A stretch of 41,746 nucleotides of DNA from Saccharothrix tamanrassetensis (GTDB taxonomy: Bacteria > Actinomycetota > Actinomycetes > Mycobacteriales > Pseudonocardiaceae), in NCBI RefSeq assembly GCF_014203665.1, contig NZ_JACHJN010000019.1:1-41746 (forward strand), given 5' to 3'. The notes beneath the pieces were generated by a model. The model was not told the origin of the DNA. It made no database searches and worked only from the letters and a program-made list of their open reading frames with translations. Shown in pieces: positions 16,363 to 24,243 of this stretch (its first letter is position 1; every line of letters begins with the position of its first letter). Made by a program: the position numbers and the translations under genes.

Positions 16363-17520
16363 GTGAACGACACAGCGGACAGCGGGCGCCGGGACCGGGT
16401 CGCCGACGGTGGGTTGTTCGTGCTCGCGGTCCTGACCGGGATCACGCTGGTGGTCCTCCGGCGGGAGATCGGGCCGATGGCACCCGGCTGGATCATGACC
16501 GCCGACATCGCCGCCGGGGCGCTCGCCTGCCTCGCGCTCTGGTGGCGACGCCGTTACCCGGTGGTGCTGGCCATCGTGCTGGTGCTGCTGACCACCTTCT
16601 CCGAGACTGCCTCGGTCGCGGCGCTGGTCCTGTTGTTCACCGTGGCCCTCCGCCGCCCGACGTGGGCGGTCGTGCTGCTCGCCGTGGGCAGCGTGCTCAC
16701 CCACACGGTTTATCAGGTGGTGCGGCCGGAACCCATGCTGTCGACGTGGATGTTCGTCTCGTGGATCCTGCTGGTGCACGTCGCTGTCGTCGCGGGGGGT
16801 CTGCTTCTGCGCGGCCGTCGCCAGCTGATCGCGTCGCTGCGCGAACGGGCCGTCGCCGCCGAGGTCGAGACCCTGCTGCGCACCGAGCACGCCAGGCTCG
16901 AAGCCCGCGAGGCCCTGGCCAGGGAGATGCACGACGTGCTCGGCCACCGGCTGTCCCTGCTCACCATCAACGCAGGCGCCCTGGCCTACCACCGCACCGC
17001 CACGGCCGAGGACGCCCGGCGAGCCGCGGAACTGATCCGGGAGAGCGCCCACCGCGCGCTCAAGGACCTGCGCGAGGTCATCTCGGTGCTGCGCGCCCCG
17101 GACGGTGACGTGCCGCTGCCCGGCGTCACCGACATCGCCGAACTCGTCGAGGAGACCACCCGCTCCGGCGGCGACGTGCGGTTGCGCGACGAACCCGGCG
17201 TGAGCACGGGCGCCCTCGCGGTCCCCACGGCGGTGAGCCGCACCCTGTACCGATTCGTGCAAGAAGGCCTGACCAACGCGCGCAAGCACGCCCCGGCCGC
17301 CCCGGTCGCCGTCACGATCACCGCCGAACCCGGCGCGCACCTGAGCGCGGAGGTCGTCAACGAGGCACCACCCGGGCATCCCGCGGCAGCGCCGCCCGGC
17401 TCCGGGGCGGGCCTGCGCGGCCTGGCCGAACGGGTCACGCTCGTCGGCGGCGACCTCCAGCACGGCCCCACCCGCACCGGCGGCTGGCGGCTGGGAGTCC
17501 GGCTACCGTGGCCGACGTGA
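16363..17520 (+). CDS. Sensor histidine kinase (HisKA_3 type)
   Basis: This 385-residue protein starts at GTG 16363. A TAGGCT hexamer at 16350-16355 places the transcription start close to the GTG, so it may be leaderless. Residues ~18-150 hold four to five membrane helices (LFVLAVLTGITLVVL, VVLAIVLVLLTTF, WAVVLLAVGSVL, LLVHVAVVAGGLLL) with little extracytoplasmic sequence, suggesting sensing within the membrane. The HisKA_3 phosphoacceptor is His190 in REMHDVLGHRLSLL. The ATPase has its N box around Asn305 (FVQEGLTNARKHA) and GAGLRGLAERV at 348-358. It overlaps the response-regulator gene by 13 bp. With the divergent TAP-like hydrolase it likely forms a cell-envelope response unit. Confidence 0.94.
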   Translation: MNDTADSGRRDRVADGGLFVLAVLTGITLVVLRREIGPMAPGWIMTADIAAGALACLALWWRRRYPVVLAIVLVLLTTFSETASVAALVLLFTVALRRPTWAVVLLAVGSVLTHTVYQVVRPEPMLSTWMFVSWILLVHVAVVAGGLLLRGRRQLIASLRERAVAAEVETLLRTEHARLEAREALAREMHDVLGHRLSLLTINAGALAYHRTATAEDARRAAELIRESAHRALKDLREVISVLRAPDGDVPLPGVTDIAELVEETTRSGGDVRLRDEPGVSTGALAVPTAVSRTLYRFVQEGLTNARKHAPAAPVAVTITAEPGAHLSAEVVNEAPPGHPAAAPPGSGAGLRGLAERVTLVGGDLQHGPTRTGGWRLGVRLPWPT

Positions 17521-18212
17521 CCAAGGAGGCACCTGGCGGCGACCGCACCATCGACGTGCTCATCGCCGACGACGACCCGGTCGTGCGCTTCGGGCTGACC
17601 ATGATGCTGGGTGGCGCCGCCGATCTGCGCGTGGTCGCCGAGGCGACCGACGGCGCGGAGGCGATCGAGCTGGCCCGCCGCCACGCCCCCGACGTGGTCC
17701 TGATGGACATCCGCATGCCCGGCATCGACGGTATTACCGCCACCGAGACCCTCCTCGCCCGCGGCGACGCGCTTAAGGTGGTCGTGCTCACCACCTTCGA
17801 CTCCGACGCCCACGTACTGCGCGCTCTGCGCGCGGGCGCGGCAGGGTTCCTGCTCGAGGACACCCCGCCGGAGGAACTCGTCGTCGCCATCCGCCAGGCC
17901 GCAGAGGGACGGCCCGTGCTCTCGCCCGAGGTCACCCGCCGTCTCATCGACCGCGTCGCCGGCGCGGGCCCCGGACGCGACGCTCGCGCCGAAGCCGCGC
18001 GCAAGCGCCTGGACTCACTCGCCCCGCGGGAACGCACCGTGGCCATCGATGTCGGCGCCGGGCGCTCCAACGCCGAGATCGCCGCCCGCCACAACCTCGG
18101 CCTGGCCACCGTCAAGACGCACGTCTCGGCCATCCTCACCAAGCTGGACCTCGACAACCGCGTCCACATCGCACTGCTTGTCCACGACGCCGACCTCGAT
18201 CCGCAAGCGTGA
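17508..18212 (+). CDS. NarL/FixJ-family response regulator with an altered receiver lysine
   Basis: This 234-residue protein starts at GTG 17508; a GTG at 17517 is an alternative. The receiver has its acidic pair Asp21-Asp22 (LIADDDP), phosphoacceptor Asp67 (VVLMDIRMPG) and switch Thr95/96 (VVLTTFD). At the invariant lysine position, usually in GFLLKD, the sequence is GFLLED, so Glu117 replaces Lys. That lysine normally contacts the phosphoryl group, so phosphorylation or activation may differ. Residues ~165-230 are a LuxR-type helix-turn-helix (RSNAEIAARHNLGLATVKTHVSAILTKL). It is co-transcribed with its kinase by overlap and probably controls the divergent TAP-like hydrolase. The E codon is not at an assembly-like ambiguity, but a sequencing error cannot be excluded. 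Confidence 0.93.
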   Translation: MADVTKEAPGGDRTIDVLIADDDPVVRFGLTMMLGGAADLRVVAEATDGAEAIELARRHAPDVVLMDIRMPGIDGITATETLLARGDALKVVVLTTFDSDAHVLRALRAGAAGFLLEDTPPEELVVAIRQAAEGRPVLSPEVTRRLIDRVAGAGPGRDARAEAARKRLDSLAPRERTVAIDVGAGRSNAEIAARHNLGLATVKTHVSAILTKLDLDNRVHIALLVHDADLDPQA

Positions 18213-18230
18213 GCCGACCGCTCCCAGAAC

Positions 18231-18290
18231 GCGCGCTCATGCCGCAGACCGAGCGCCGCCGAACATGCGCTTCTGCTGATGAGCGAACGT
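18231..18290. repeat. Dispersed intergenic repeat, copy B
   Basis: This is the partner of the element at 11925-11985. The shared start is CGCTCATGCCGC(A/T)GACCG and the shared end CTTCTGC(T/C)GA..TGAG. It begins about 20 bp after the response-regulator stop and could act there as an mRNA 3' structure, since GCGCTCAT and ATGAGCG can pair. Confidence 0.45.
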
Positions 18291-18403
18291 TTCGACCGTG
18301 ATTGCCGGGACCGCCCCAGATCCCTTCCTCGGACGACAACAGGCACCGCGAGCGTCTAGGGAAGCGAGCACCTGCGCGATGCTACATATGAGATGCTGAC
18401 GCC

Positions 18404-18661
18404 GTGACGCTTGACGACTGGGGCGATATGTCCAGCATCGTGGCTGTCTTGATCGCTACGCTTGCCTACCGAGATCAGCGGAACGCTCGACGGAGGGAGT
18501 CAAGCTCCAGTGGTTCGCACCAACTGCGTCTCGTTCCTCGCGTGCGTCTGCGACTGATGCGTGCGGCCTTCATCTTTCTGCTGGCAGGAATTTTAGTTTT
18601 ACCTCCACCAGTGCCCGGCTGGGAATGGCTTACGCCACCCGCTTCCAAAATGTGGACGTAG
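18404..18661 (+). CDS. Possible small membrane protein
   Basis: The 85-residue frame starts at GTG 18404 (MTLDDWGDMSSIVAVLIATLAYRDQ) and contains a predicted helix RAAFIFLLAGILVLPPP near residues 53-69. A TACATA/TATGAG stretch upstream could serve as a -10 region. The surrounding DNA is clearly poorer in G+C than the rest of the window, as in transferred segments. I recognise no family, and the short length plus absent ribosome site keep confidence low. Confidence 0.38.
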   Translation: MTLDDWGDMSSIVAVLIATLAYRDQRNARRRESSSSGSHQLRLVPRVRLRLMRAAFIFLLAGILVLPPPVPGWEWLTPPASKMWT

Positions 18662-19106
18662 GTGACCGGGTTGGTCGACGGGAATTCGCGGACTAGCAGT
18701 TAGCTGTCCCATGCAAGCGAGTAAAACTCGACCATGCCGACAACGACAATGCTTCATGAACGGTGAACCGCAAACGGTATATTCGACTCAAGCTGTCGGC
18801 CGCCAGTCGCTGTTATTCGTATGGCGACGAACATCCGCACATGCCGCATAGCGGGCGTTCGACGGCGACGTCACCTCTGCGGAGTGATCTCAGGGGCATG
18901 ACTCGTGTGGTCATGCTGTCGCCGTCGACAGGCAAAGGACGTGGTGCTCACCGGCGCGGCTGGTGTGTCGCCCGAGTCGCGGTCTGCCATGTCGTACAGG
19001 GTGTTGGCGGTCGAGGGAAGCCTCGTTGTGATGATCCTACCTACCTGTGCTCATGTGGAAGGCGGCTGTCGTGGTGTTGTCCGGTCGGGATGTGCTCACG
19101 GATCGG
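18662..19106. other. Lower-GC intergenic stretch, no gene supported
   Basis: These 445 bp precede the serine-recombinase remnant. G+C content dips visibly around 18690-18850 (for example GTAAAACTCGACC and GGTATATTCGACTC). No open frame has a convincing start or recognisable product. It may be flanking DNA of the lost mobile element. Confidence 0.45.
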
Positions 19107-19587
19107 ATGGGCCAGCGGGCGGAAGACGGGACCGGTGTGGGGTGTGATCCGAGGCGGGCCGTGGTCGGTGGTCTGCGGTTCGCGTTCTACGGCCGGACCT
19201 CGACCATCGAGCACTAGGACCCGATGACCTCGCGGGCGTGGCGGTTGGAGGTTGCGCAGCACCTGACTGCCGGGCGTGGCACGATCACGGCCACGTTCTT
19301 CGATGCCGGACGGTCGCGGCGTGATCGGTGGCGTGACCGGCTGCAGGTTGCGGAGTTGTTGGCGGCGGTGCGGGATCCGGGTCGCGGGTTCGATGCGATC
19401 GTGGTGGGGGAGTACGAGCGCGGTTTCGCCGGTGATCAGTTGGAGCGGCTGCAGACGCTGTTTCGGCGTCATGGTGCGCAGTTGTGGCTGCCCGAGGCCG
19501 GCGGGCCGGTCGACTTGGAGACGCCGGAGCATCGGGCGTTGGTCAGGATGTTGGGTGCGCAGTCGCTGCGCGAGGTGATCCGCGCGG
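19107..19587 (+). pseudogene. Serine recombinase (resolvase N-terminal domain) pseudogene
   Basis: From about ATG 19107 (MGQRAEDGTGVG) the frame reads GGLRFAFYGRTSTIEH, the resolvase N-terminal motif with its catalytic serine in GRTST. It then hits an in-frame TAG at 19215-19217 where relatives have Gln (CAG to TAG is a single change). It continues DPMTSRAWRLEVAQHL, FFDAGRSRRDRW, FDAIVVGEYERGFAGDQ, LWLPEAGG and HRALVRMLGAQSLREVIRA. Homology stops abruptly at about 19587; the recombinase domain and the rest of a ~500-residue large serine recombinase are missing. The next bases already belong to a membrane-protein gene in another frame. Nonsense mutation plus truncation make it inactive. Confidence 0.85.
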
Positions 19588-19608
19588 TTCCCGTTCCTGC
19601 TGTTCGGG

Positions 19609-20352
19609 TTGGTCATCGCGGCGGCGATCCCGTTGTACCTGCCGCCGGAGTGCCGGTTCGGGTGCACCTGGTCGACGAGTGACCTGCCGTCGGTGTGGCA
19701 CTGGTTGCACCCGACAGGGCAGGCGTCGAGGACGTCCACTCTCGGCGCGCACCCGTCGCTGTGGAAGGACGCCTACTGGCTCGCCGCGCTGTCGATGGGG
19801 TTCCTGGCGCCGGTGTGGTGGTACCGCCGGCGTGCGCGGAAGGTCGGTGTGGAGACCTCGACGCGGCCCTACGCCCAGGTGACCCTGTTCGTGCTGGTCT
19901 TCCCGCTGCTGGGCGTGCCGGTGCTCACCCGGTTGCTCTTCAACGCGCTGAGCTGGCCGCTCGCGCTGCCGGTGCTGGTCGTCGGCGTGGTCGGCGTCGT
20001 CGTCGCGACGACCCCCGCGAAGCGCAGGCTCCGGACCGTGGTCGCGGTGCTGTCGCTGATCCTATTCGCCCACCTGGCGATGATCTTCGCGTTTGGGCCC
20101 CTGCTGGTGGTGGCGGTGGGCGTGCTCGGGCTGGCGTGGGTGGAGCGCAGCGCGGTGTGCACCACGTTCGCCGTGCTGTTCGCGGTCTGGGTGGTCGTCG
20201 TGAACGCGTGGTCCACGTGGGTGTACGGCTCGTTCCTGTGGCCGGCGGCGTTGCTCGACTACGGTGACCTGCTGTCGTCGTCACTGATCCTGGTGCTGGG
20301 CGGGGCCGCCGGACTGGTCGCCCGTCGGGTGCGGGACAAGGTTCCGGCATGA
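19609..20352 (+). CDS. Multi-spanning membrane protein, probably missing its original start
   Basis: The open frame becomes protein-like at about 19582 (RFPFLLFGLVIAAAIPLYLPP) immediately after the recombinase remnant, and no ATG or GTG precedes it. The first usable start is TTG 19609, inside the first membrane helix, giving 247 residues. It has about seven hydrophobic helices (YWLAALSMGFLAPVWW, VTLFVLVFPLLGVPVL, LALPVLVVGVVGVVV, TVVAVLSLILFAHLAMI, FAVLFAVWVVVVNAW, SSSLILVLGGAAGLV). Its stop overlaps the start of the winged-helix regulator (ATGA), a pairing seen in actinomycetes for membrane sensor/transport proteins. The N-terminus was probably cut by insertion or deletion of the mobile element, so expression is doubtful. 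No family is recognised. Confidence 0.62.
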   Translation: MVIAAAIPLYLPPECRFGCTWSTSDLPSVWHWLHPTGQASRTSTLGAHPSLWKDAYWLAALSMGFLAPVWWYRRRARKVGVETSTRPYAQVTLFVLVFPLLGVPVLTRLLFNALSWPLALPVLVVGVVGVVVATTPAKRRLRTVVAVLSLILFAHLAMIFAFGPLLVVAVGVLGLAWVERSAVCTTFAVLFAVWVVVVNAWSTWVYGSFLWPAALLDYGDLLSSSLILVLGGAAGLVARRVRDKVPA

Positions 20353-20657
20353 TCGAGCCCCCCACGTCCGGCTTGGACGACACCGTCCACCAGCGCCACC
20401 GGCTGGGCATCCTGACGATCGCGGCCGAGGCCGAGCGGGTGGAGTTCGGCTACCTGAAGACCCTGCTCAGCCTGACCGCGGGCAACCTGTCCCGGCACGT
20501 CACGGTGCTCGAGGAGGCCGGGTTGGTGGAGGTCGAGAAGGGGTACGACGGGCGACGCCCGAAGACCTGGGTGAGCGTCACCGCGGCGGGTCGCGAGGCG
20601 CTCGCCGCGGAGATGGCGGCACTGCGAGCACTGCTGGACCGCCACGACCAAGCGTGA
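20349..20657 (+). CDS. Winged-helix transcriptional regulator (MarR/ArsR-like, HTH_27 type)
   Basis: This 102-residue protein starts at ATG 20349, overlapping the membrane-protein stop by 4 bp. Nearly the whole protein is a winged helix: RLGILTIAAEAERVEFGYLKTLLSLTAGNLSRHVTVLEEAGLVEVEKGYDGRRPKTWVSVTAAGREAL, with recognition helix near AGNLSRHVTVLEEAG and the wing at GRRPKTWV. It matches the short DNA-binding proteins often encoded next to membrane proteins of unknown role; it likely represses its own operon. It is convergent with the helicase/PLD gene, separated by ~120 bp. Confidence 0.85.
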   Translation: MIEPPTSGLDDTVHQRHRLGILTIAAEAERVEFGYLKTLLSLTAGNLSRHVTVLEEAGLVEVEKGYDGRRPKTWVSVTAAGREALAAEMAALRALLDRHDQA

Positions 20658-20780
20658 CCCGGCCTGCCCTGGCCACCAACGACCAAACCCCGCGCCCGCA
20701 TCGGGTGTTCGTCGGCGGCGGTCCGACCGCCAACGGGATCTCGGCGTGTCCATCCGGCTCACCGTGCCGCACCGAGCGCG

Positions 20781-23700
20781 CTACAGCCACCGTTCCACGA
20801 GGTGCCGGGGCGTGTCGTGCGGCACGTACCAGCGCCTGGCCTTGGCGTCCCATCGGGCTTTCGCGGCCTTCTTGGCCGCATCCTTCTCCGCGAACGGCAC
20901 GTTCAGGTACAACCGGCCGGCGCCGTTGCCGTTCGGCTCGGACAGGGGACGTACCTCGGTACGAGCGGACCGGGCCGGACGGGCCGGCGGGTCGGGGCGG
21001 GCGCGCCCGACGATGTGGCGCACGCGTTCGCAGGCCCCGGGATCGGTGATGCGCATCATCAGGTCGGTGGGCCCGGTGCCGGCGAGCAGGTTGAGCGACC
21101 CGTGCCAGAGCACCTCGTCGTCGACGATCACGACCTTCTCGTGCATGCGCTCGCGTTGCATCACGGTGCAGCCCGCCGCCTCCAGCGCCGAGATCTGCCT
21201 CTCGTCGTCGGATCGCCGGGCCGGTCGGGTGTGGACGGTGACGCGCAGCCCGCTGCCGATCCGGGGTTTCAGCTTCGAGAGCCAGCGTTCGACCGGGGCG
21301 GGGTCGAGGAACGCGCAGTAGATTTCGATGCTGCGCCGAGCGTGCGCGATGTCCCAGGCGACCGCGCGCGGCACCTCGTCGGCCGGGAAGAAGGCCGGCC
21401 GGGTCAGTTCGTTCGGGCCGAGGCCGGCCAGGTCGGCAGCCGAGCGGAACGGGACGAGGTCGCCGACGTCGAGCCGGTGCGCGTGCCGCTGGAGGTAGTC
21501 CACCATGCGGGCGGCTTCGCCGTGGGGCTTGAGGTTGCGGCTCAGGAAGTCGACGTCGGCGACCACCACGAGGTGGTCCTGCGCGCGGCTCACCGCCACG
21601 TTGAGCAGCCGGCAGGTCGCGGACGACAGGCCCGTTCCCTCGTAGAAGAAGCCGACCTTGTCGCCGGCGCCGGCGACGGTGTCGATCACCACCAGGGGTC
21701 GCTGGCTGCCCTGGAACCGGTGCACGGTGTCGACGACACCGTCGTAGTCGGCGCCGAACCGGTAGGCGAGGCTGCCCTGCAACGCCCTGACCTGGTCGCG
21801 GTAGGGGGCGATGACCGCCATCCGTGCGGCAGGCCGGGCATCGGGCGGCCCGCCCTCCTCTTTGCGCGCGGGCAGCACGCCGTCGTACTGGAGTCCCCGG
21901 ACGAGTTCATGGATCACGGCCTCGTGCACCGGGTTGGACTTGTGACCGCCCGAGCCGCCACGTGCGGCCGAGCGCCGGGACGCGGTGTCGACCAGCACCA
22001 GCGGTGCCTCCAGCAACGGCGACGGGGGCAACCGGCTGCTGTCCGCCCGCCCGGTGATCAACGGCGCGTCGGGGTAGGCGATCGTGTTCACGACCGCGCA
22101 GATCGCCGAATGCATCCGGTACTGGGTGTTCAGCCCGACCAGGCAGTCATGGGGCCGCACCCGCCCCTGGCCGTCGACGAGTCCGACCGCGTGGAAGGCG
22201 TCGCGATCCATCCAGCGTTCGGAGTGCGACCGCGTCTCCTGGCCGGCGTTGCGGTCACTGGACGCCCGGGTCACCGCGGGAAGCTGCCGGAAGTCGCCGG
22301 CCACGACCACCCGCTTCTTGGCCAACGCGGCCGAGTACCACGCCGAGGGGAGGTTGACCATGCCGGCTTCGTCGATGACGACGGTGTCGAACTTGTCGAT
22401 CAAGTACCGGGACTGCACCGCCTTGGCCACCGTCGTCCCCATGACACGGCAGTTGCCGCGCACCACCTCCTCGACGGTGCGGAGCTCCTCCTGCCGCGCT
22501 TCGAGGCGTTCCCGCAGATTCTTCGCCGTGGTGACGAGCTGGTCGGCGGGCGCGATCCCGGCCAGCTTGGGCAGGAGCGCGGCCACCTTGCGCTCGGCGG
22601 CCTCCGCCTGCGCCGTACGGCGCTGCTGTTCGGCAGTGGCGAATTGGTGCTGCGCGGCCAGGTTGGCGATGTCCTGGTTGACCGCCTGGAGCTGAGCGAG
22701 GAGTTCGTCCCGTCGTCGCGCCTTCCGTGCGGCGAACAGTCCGGACGGCACTCCGATCCCGGTCAGCTCGGCGTGCAGCCGGGCCGCCTCCCGTCCGGCG
22801 CGATCGGCTCGGGCCGCGGCGGCGGCGGCGTCCCGCGCGGCCTGCCCGGCGTCGCCGCGCAGTTGCGCAAGGCTCCGCGTGAGTTCCGCGTACTCGCGGT
22901 GCAGCGCCAAGCGGCTGTCGACGACGTCGAGCTGGTCGCGCAACGCCCCGATCTCGGCCGCCAGGGCAGCGCTCAACCGCGCCACGATCTTCTGCGGCTC
23001 GATCTGGTCACCGTACTTCTCCTTGAGCGAGCCCACCGCGATGTCCCCGACCCGCTGCACGAGCCCGTCGGCAAACCCGCTTTCGGCGCTCAACAGCTCG
23101 CACAGCCGCTCCACCGCTTGGTCGACGGCGACCTTGGTCGGCGCGAGGAACAGCACCCGATGCCCTTGGCGGTGGTTGCCCTCCACAACGTGGCCGACGA
23201 CCTCGGTCTTACCAGTGCCGGGCGGCCCCCAGATGAATGTGAGATCGCTGCCCAGGGCGCGAACTACGGCAGCCCGCTGCCGGTCGTTGAGCTGCAGGGT
23301 CCGCCAGTCGCGCACGTACCGCTCCGGGTCCGGGCACTGACCGGCTGCGGGCAGGCTCCGGCCCACCAGCCACCCGGCCGCGGTCAGGTTCAACCCGCCG
23401 GATCCGGAGGTGGTCTGCTCGAGCTGTTCGGCCAGGGTGACCAGGCCGGACGTGTCGTCCTCGCGGAGTTCGGCCTTCGCCCCCAGCGCGGCGGACGTGC
23501 GCAGGCGGAGGCGACCGCGTTCGGCGACGACGAGTTCCGCCGGCTCCCAGTCCGCACGCGGCCGGGCACGCACCAGCAGCGGCCGGTCGGCGAACGAGTC
23601 CTTCCAGCCACGGGCGGCAAACGAGTACTCGTGTTGTTCGCCGTCACCGCCCACTGCCTGGCCTTCGGTCAACACGACCTTGTCGAACCCGGTCTCCGCG

Positions 23701-23783
23701 CCGAGGGTCGCATCGATCTCCGCGCGGACCGCGCGCAGCAGCTCAACCAGTTCCGGCCGGCCCCCGGCCGTTTCGGCGGTCAC
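20781..23783 (-). CDS. SF1 helicase fused to PLD-type nuclease and DUF5710-like tail (type II Mokosh-like candidate)
   Basis: This 1000-residue protein starts at GTG 23781-23783. Helicase motifs are complete: LNDRQ (165-169), Walker A GPPGTGKT (186-193), Walker B VVIDEAG (468-474), GDFRQLPAV (496-504), QYRMH (554-558), VDTVHRFQGSQ (684-694) and NVAVSRAQ (728-735). A long Ala/Arg/Glu-rich coiled-coil insert spans ~270-440. Residues ~800-925 form a phospholipase-D-type nuclease with one H-x-K-x4-D set (His881, Lys883, Asp888) and GSLN (895-898); such single HKD domains usually act as dimers. The tail (~957-1000, RLYLNVPFAEKDAAK, then RWDAKARRWYVP) resembles DUF5710, known from conjugation/primase-type proteins. 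Single-protein helicase plus PLD is the layout of type II Mokosh anti-phage systems. The extra tail is unusual. No partner gene is evident. Confidence 0.88.
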   Translation of the reverse strand: MTAETAGGRPELVELLRAVRAEIDATLGAETGFDKVVLTEGQAVGGDGEQHEYSFAARGWKDSFADRPLLVRARPRADWEPAELVVAERGRLRLRTSAALGAKAELREDDTSGLVTLAEQLEQTTSGSGGLNLTAAGWLVGRSLPAAGQCPDPERYVRDWRTLQLNDRQRAAVVRALGSDLTFIWGPPGTGKTEVVGHVVEGNHRQGHRVLFLAPTKVAVDQAVERLCELLSAESGFADGLVQRVGDIAVGSLKEKYGDQIEPQKIVARLSAALAAEIGALRDQLDVVDSRLALHREYAELTRSLAQLRGDAGQAARDAAAAAARADRAGREAARLHAELTGIGVPSGLFAARKARRRDELLAQLQAVNQDIANLAAQHQFATAEQQRRTAQAEAAERKVAALLPKLAGIAPADQLVTTAKNLRERLEARQEELRTVEEVVRGNCRVMGTTVAKAVQSRYLIDKFDTVVIDEAGMVNLPSAWYSAALAKKRVVVAGDFRQLPAVTRASSDRNAGQETRSHSERWMDRDAFHAVGLVDGQGRVRPHDCLVGLNTQYRMHSAICAVVNTIAYPDAPLITGRADSSRLPPSPLLEAPLVLVDTASRRSAARGGSGGHKSNPVHEAVIHELVRGLQYDGVLPARKEEGGPPDARPAARMAVIAPYRDQVRALQGSLAYRFGADYDGVVDTVHRFQGSQRPLVVIDTVAGAGDKVGFFYEGTGLSSATCRLLNVAVSRAQDHLVVVADVDFLSRNLKPHGEAARMVDYLQRHAHRLDVGDLVPFRSAADLAGLGPNELTRPAFFPADEVPRAVAWDIAHARRSIEIYCAFLDPAPVERWLSKLKPRIGSGLRVTVHTRPARRSDDERQISALEAAGCTVMQRERMHEKVVIVDDEVLWHGSLNLLAGTGPTDLMMRITDPGACERVRHIVGRARPDPPARPARSARTEVRPLSEPNGNGAGRLYLNVPFAEKDAAKKAAKARWDAKARRWYVPHDTPRHLVERWL

Positions 23784-24243
23784 CCAGGCACCCCCGATTC
23801 CCCCTCAACGCACACGCTCGGTGACTCACCGTACCGAATGTGGACGATCGGACGTCACCGATCCGAGGGGGGAGAAGGGGAGCCGGCTTGTTCGAAGGTC
23901 GGTACCGCGCGCCGGCGGTACCCGCTGTCGACCGGGCCGGCACCGCTTACCCCGCACTGGCAGGACAACCCGAGTGCCGCCCTGATCGACGCCGTCCGCC
24001 TCCTCGCCGGGTCGCTGGACCGGACGGCCCGTCGAGAGAACACACCGAGGGCGCGGCGACCAGCGTTTCGCGAGTGAGATCGAACATACCGGTGGTTGTT
24101 GAACCGTCAACGTAGAAAACTTAGGCTCTCCTAAGTTTCGGCCGTTCGGTGGTGTTCCACACCACCGTCTGCACCGGCCACGATGCGCAGTCGGGCGTCG
24201 GCCGGAACGCCAACCGGACCAAACGTCGAGGAGAGTGCACCTA
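23784..24243. other. Divergent intergenic region with the iron-box promoter
   Basis: These 460 bp lie between the divergent helicase/PLD gene and the siderophore-import operon. The importer's promoter and operator occupy 24099-24138. Nothing gene-like is supported in the rest (23784-24090). Confidence 0.5.
24099..24138 (+). promoter_or_regulatory. Iron-responsive promoter: DmdR/IdeR-type box over the -10
   Basis: A perfect palindrome with 9-bp arms (AAACTTAGG at 24117-24125, CCTAAGTTT at 24130-24138, centre CTCT) includes TTAGGCTCTCCTAA, which matches the last 14 bases of the actinobacterial iron-box consensus (TTAGGCTCACCTAA) at 13 positions. TTGAAC (24099-24104) and TAGGCT (24122-24127) are 17 bp apart, so the box overlaps the -10. 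Iron-loaded DmdR/IdeR bound here would block the importer operon. Confidence 0.82.

Noticed and set aside
20717..20731. GGCGGT-CCG-ACCGCC hairpin between the wHTH and helicase/PLD genes
   Set aside because: A 6-bp stem in DNA of this G+C content is expected by chance; not called as a terminator.
20802..24077. Plus-strand open frame of 1091 codons
   Set aside because: Antisense shadow of the helicase/PLD gene; no domain, and the composition mirrors the real gene.
24235..24243. Earlier GTG start for the siderophore-binding lipoprotein
   Set aside because: It lies only one base after the GAGGAG site; GTG 24244 has proper spacing.
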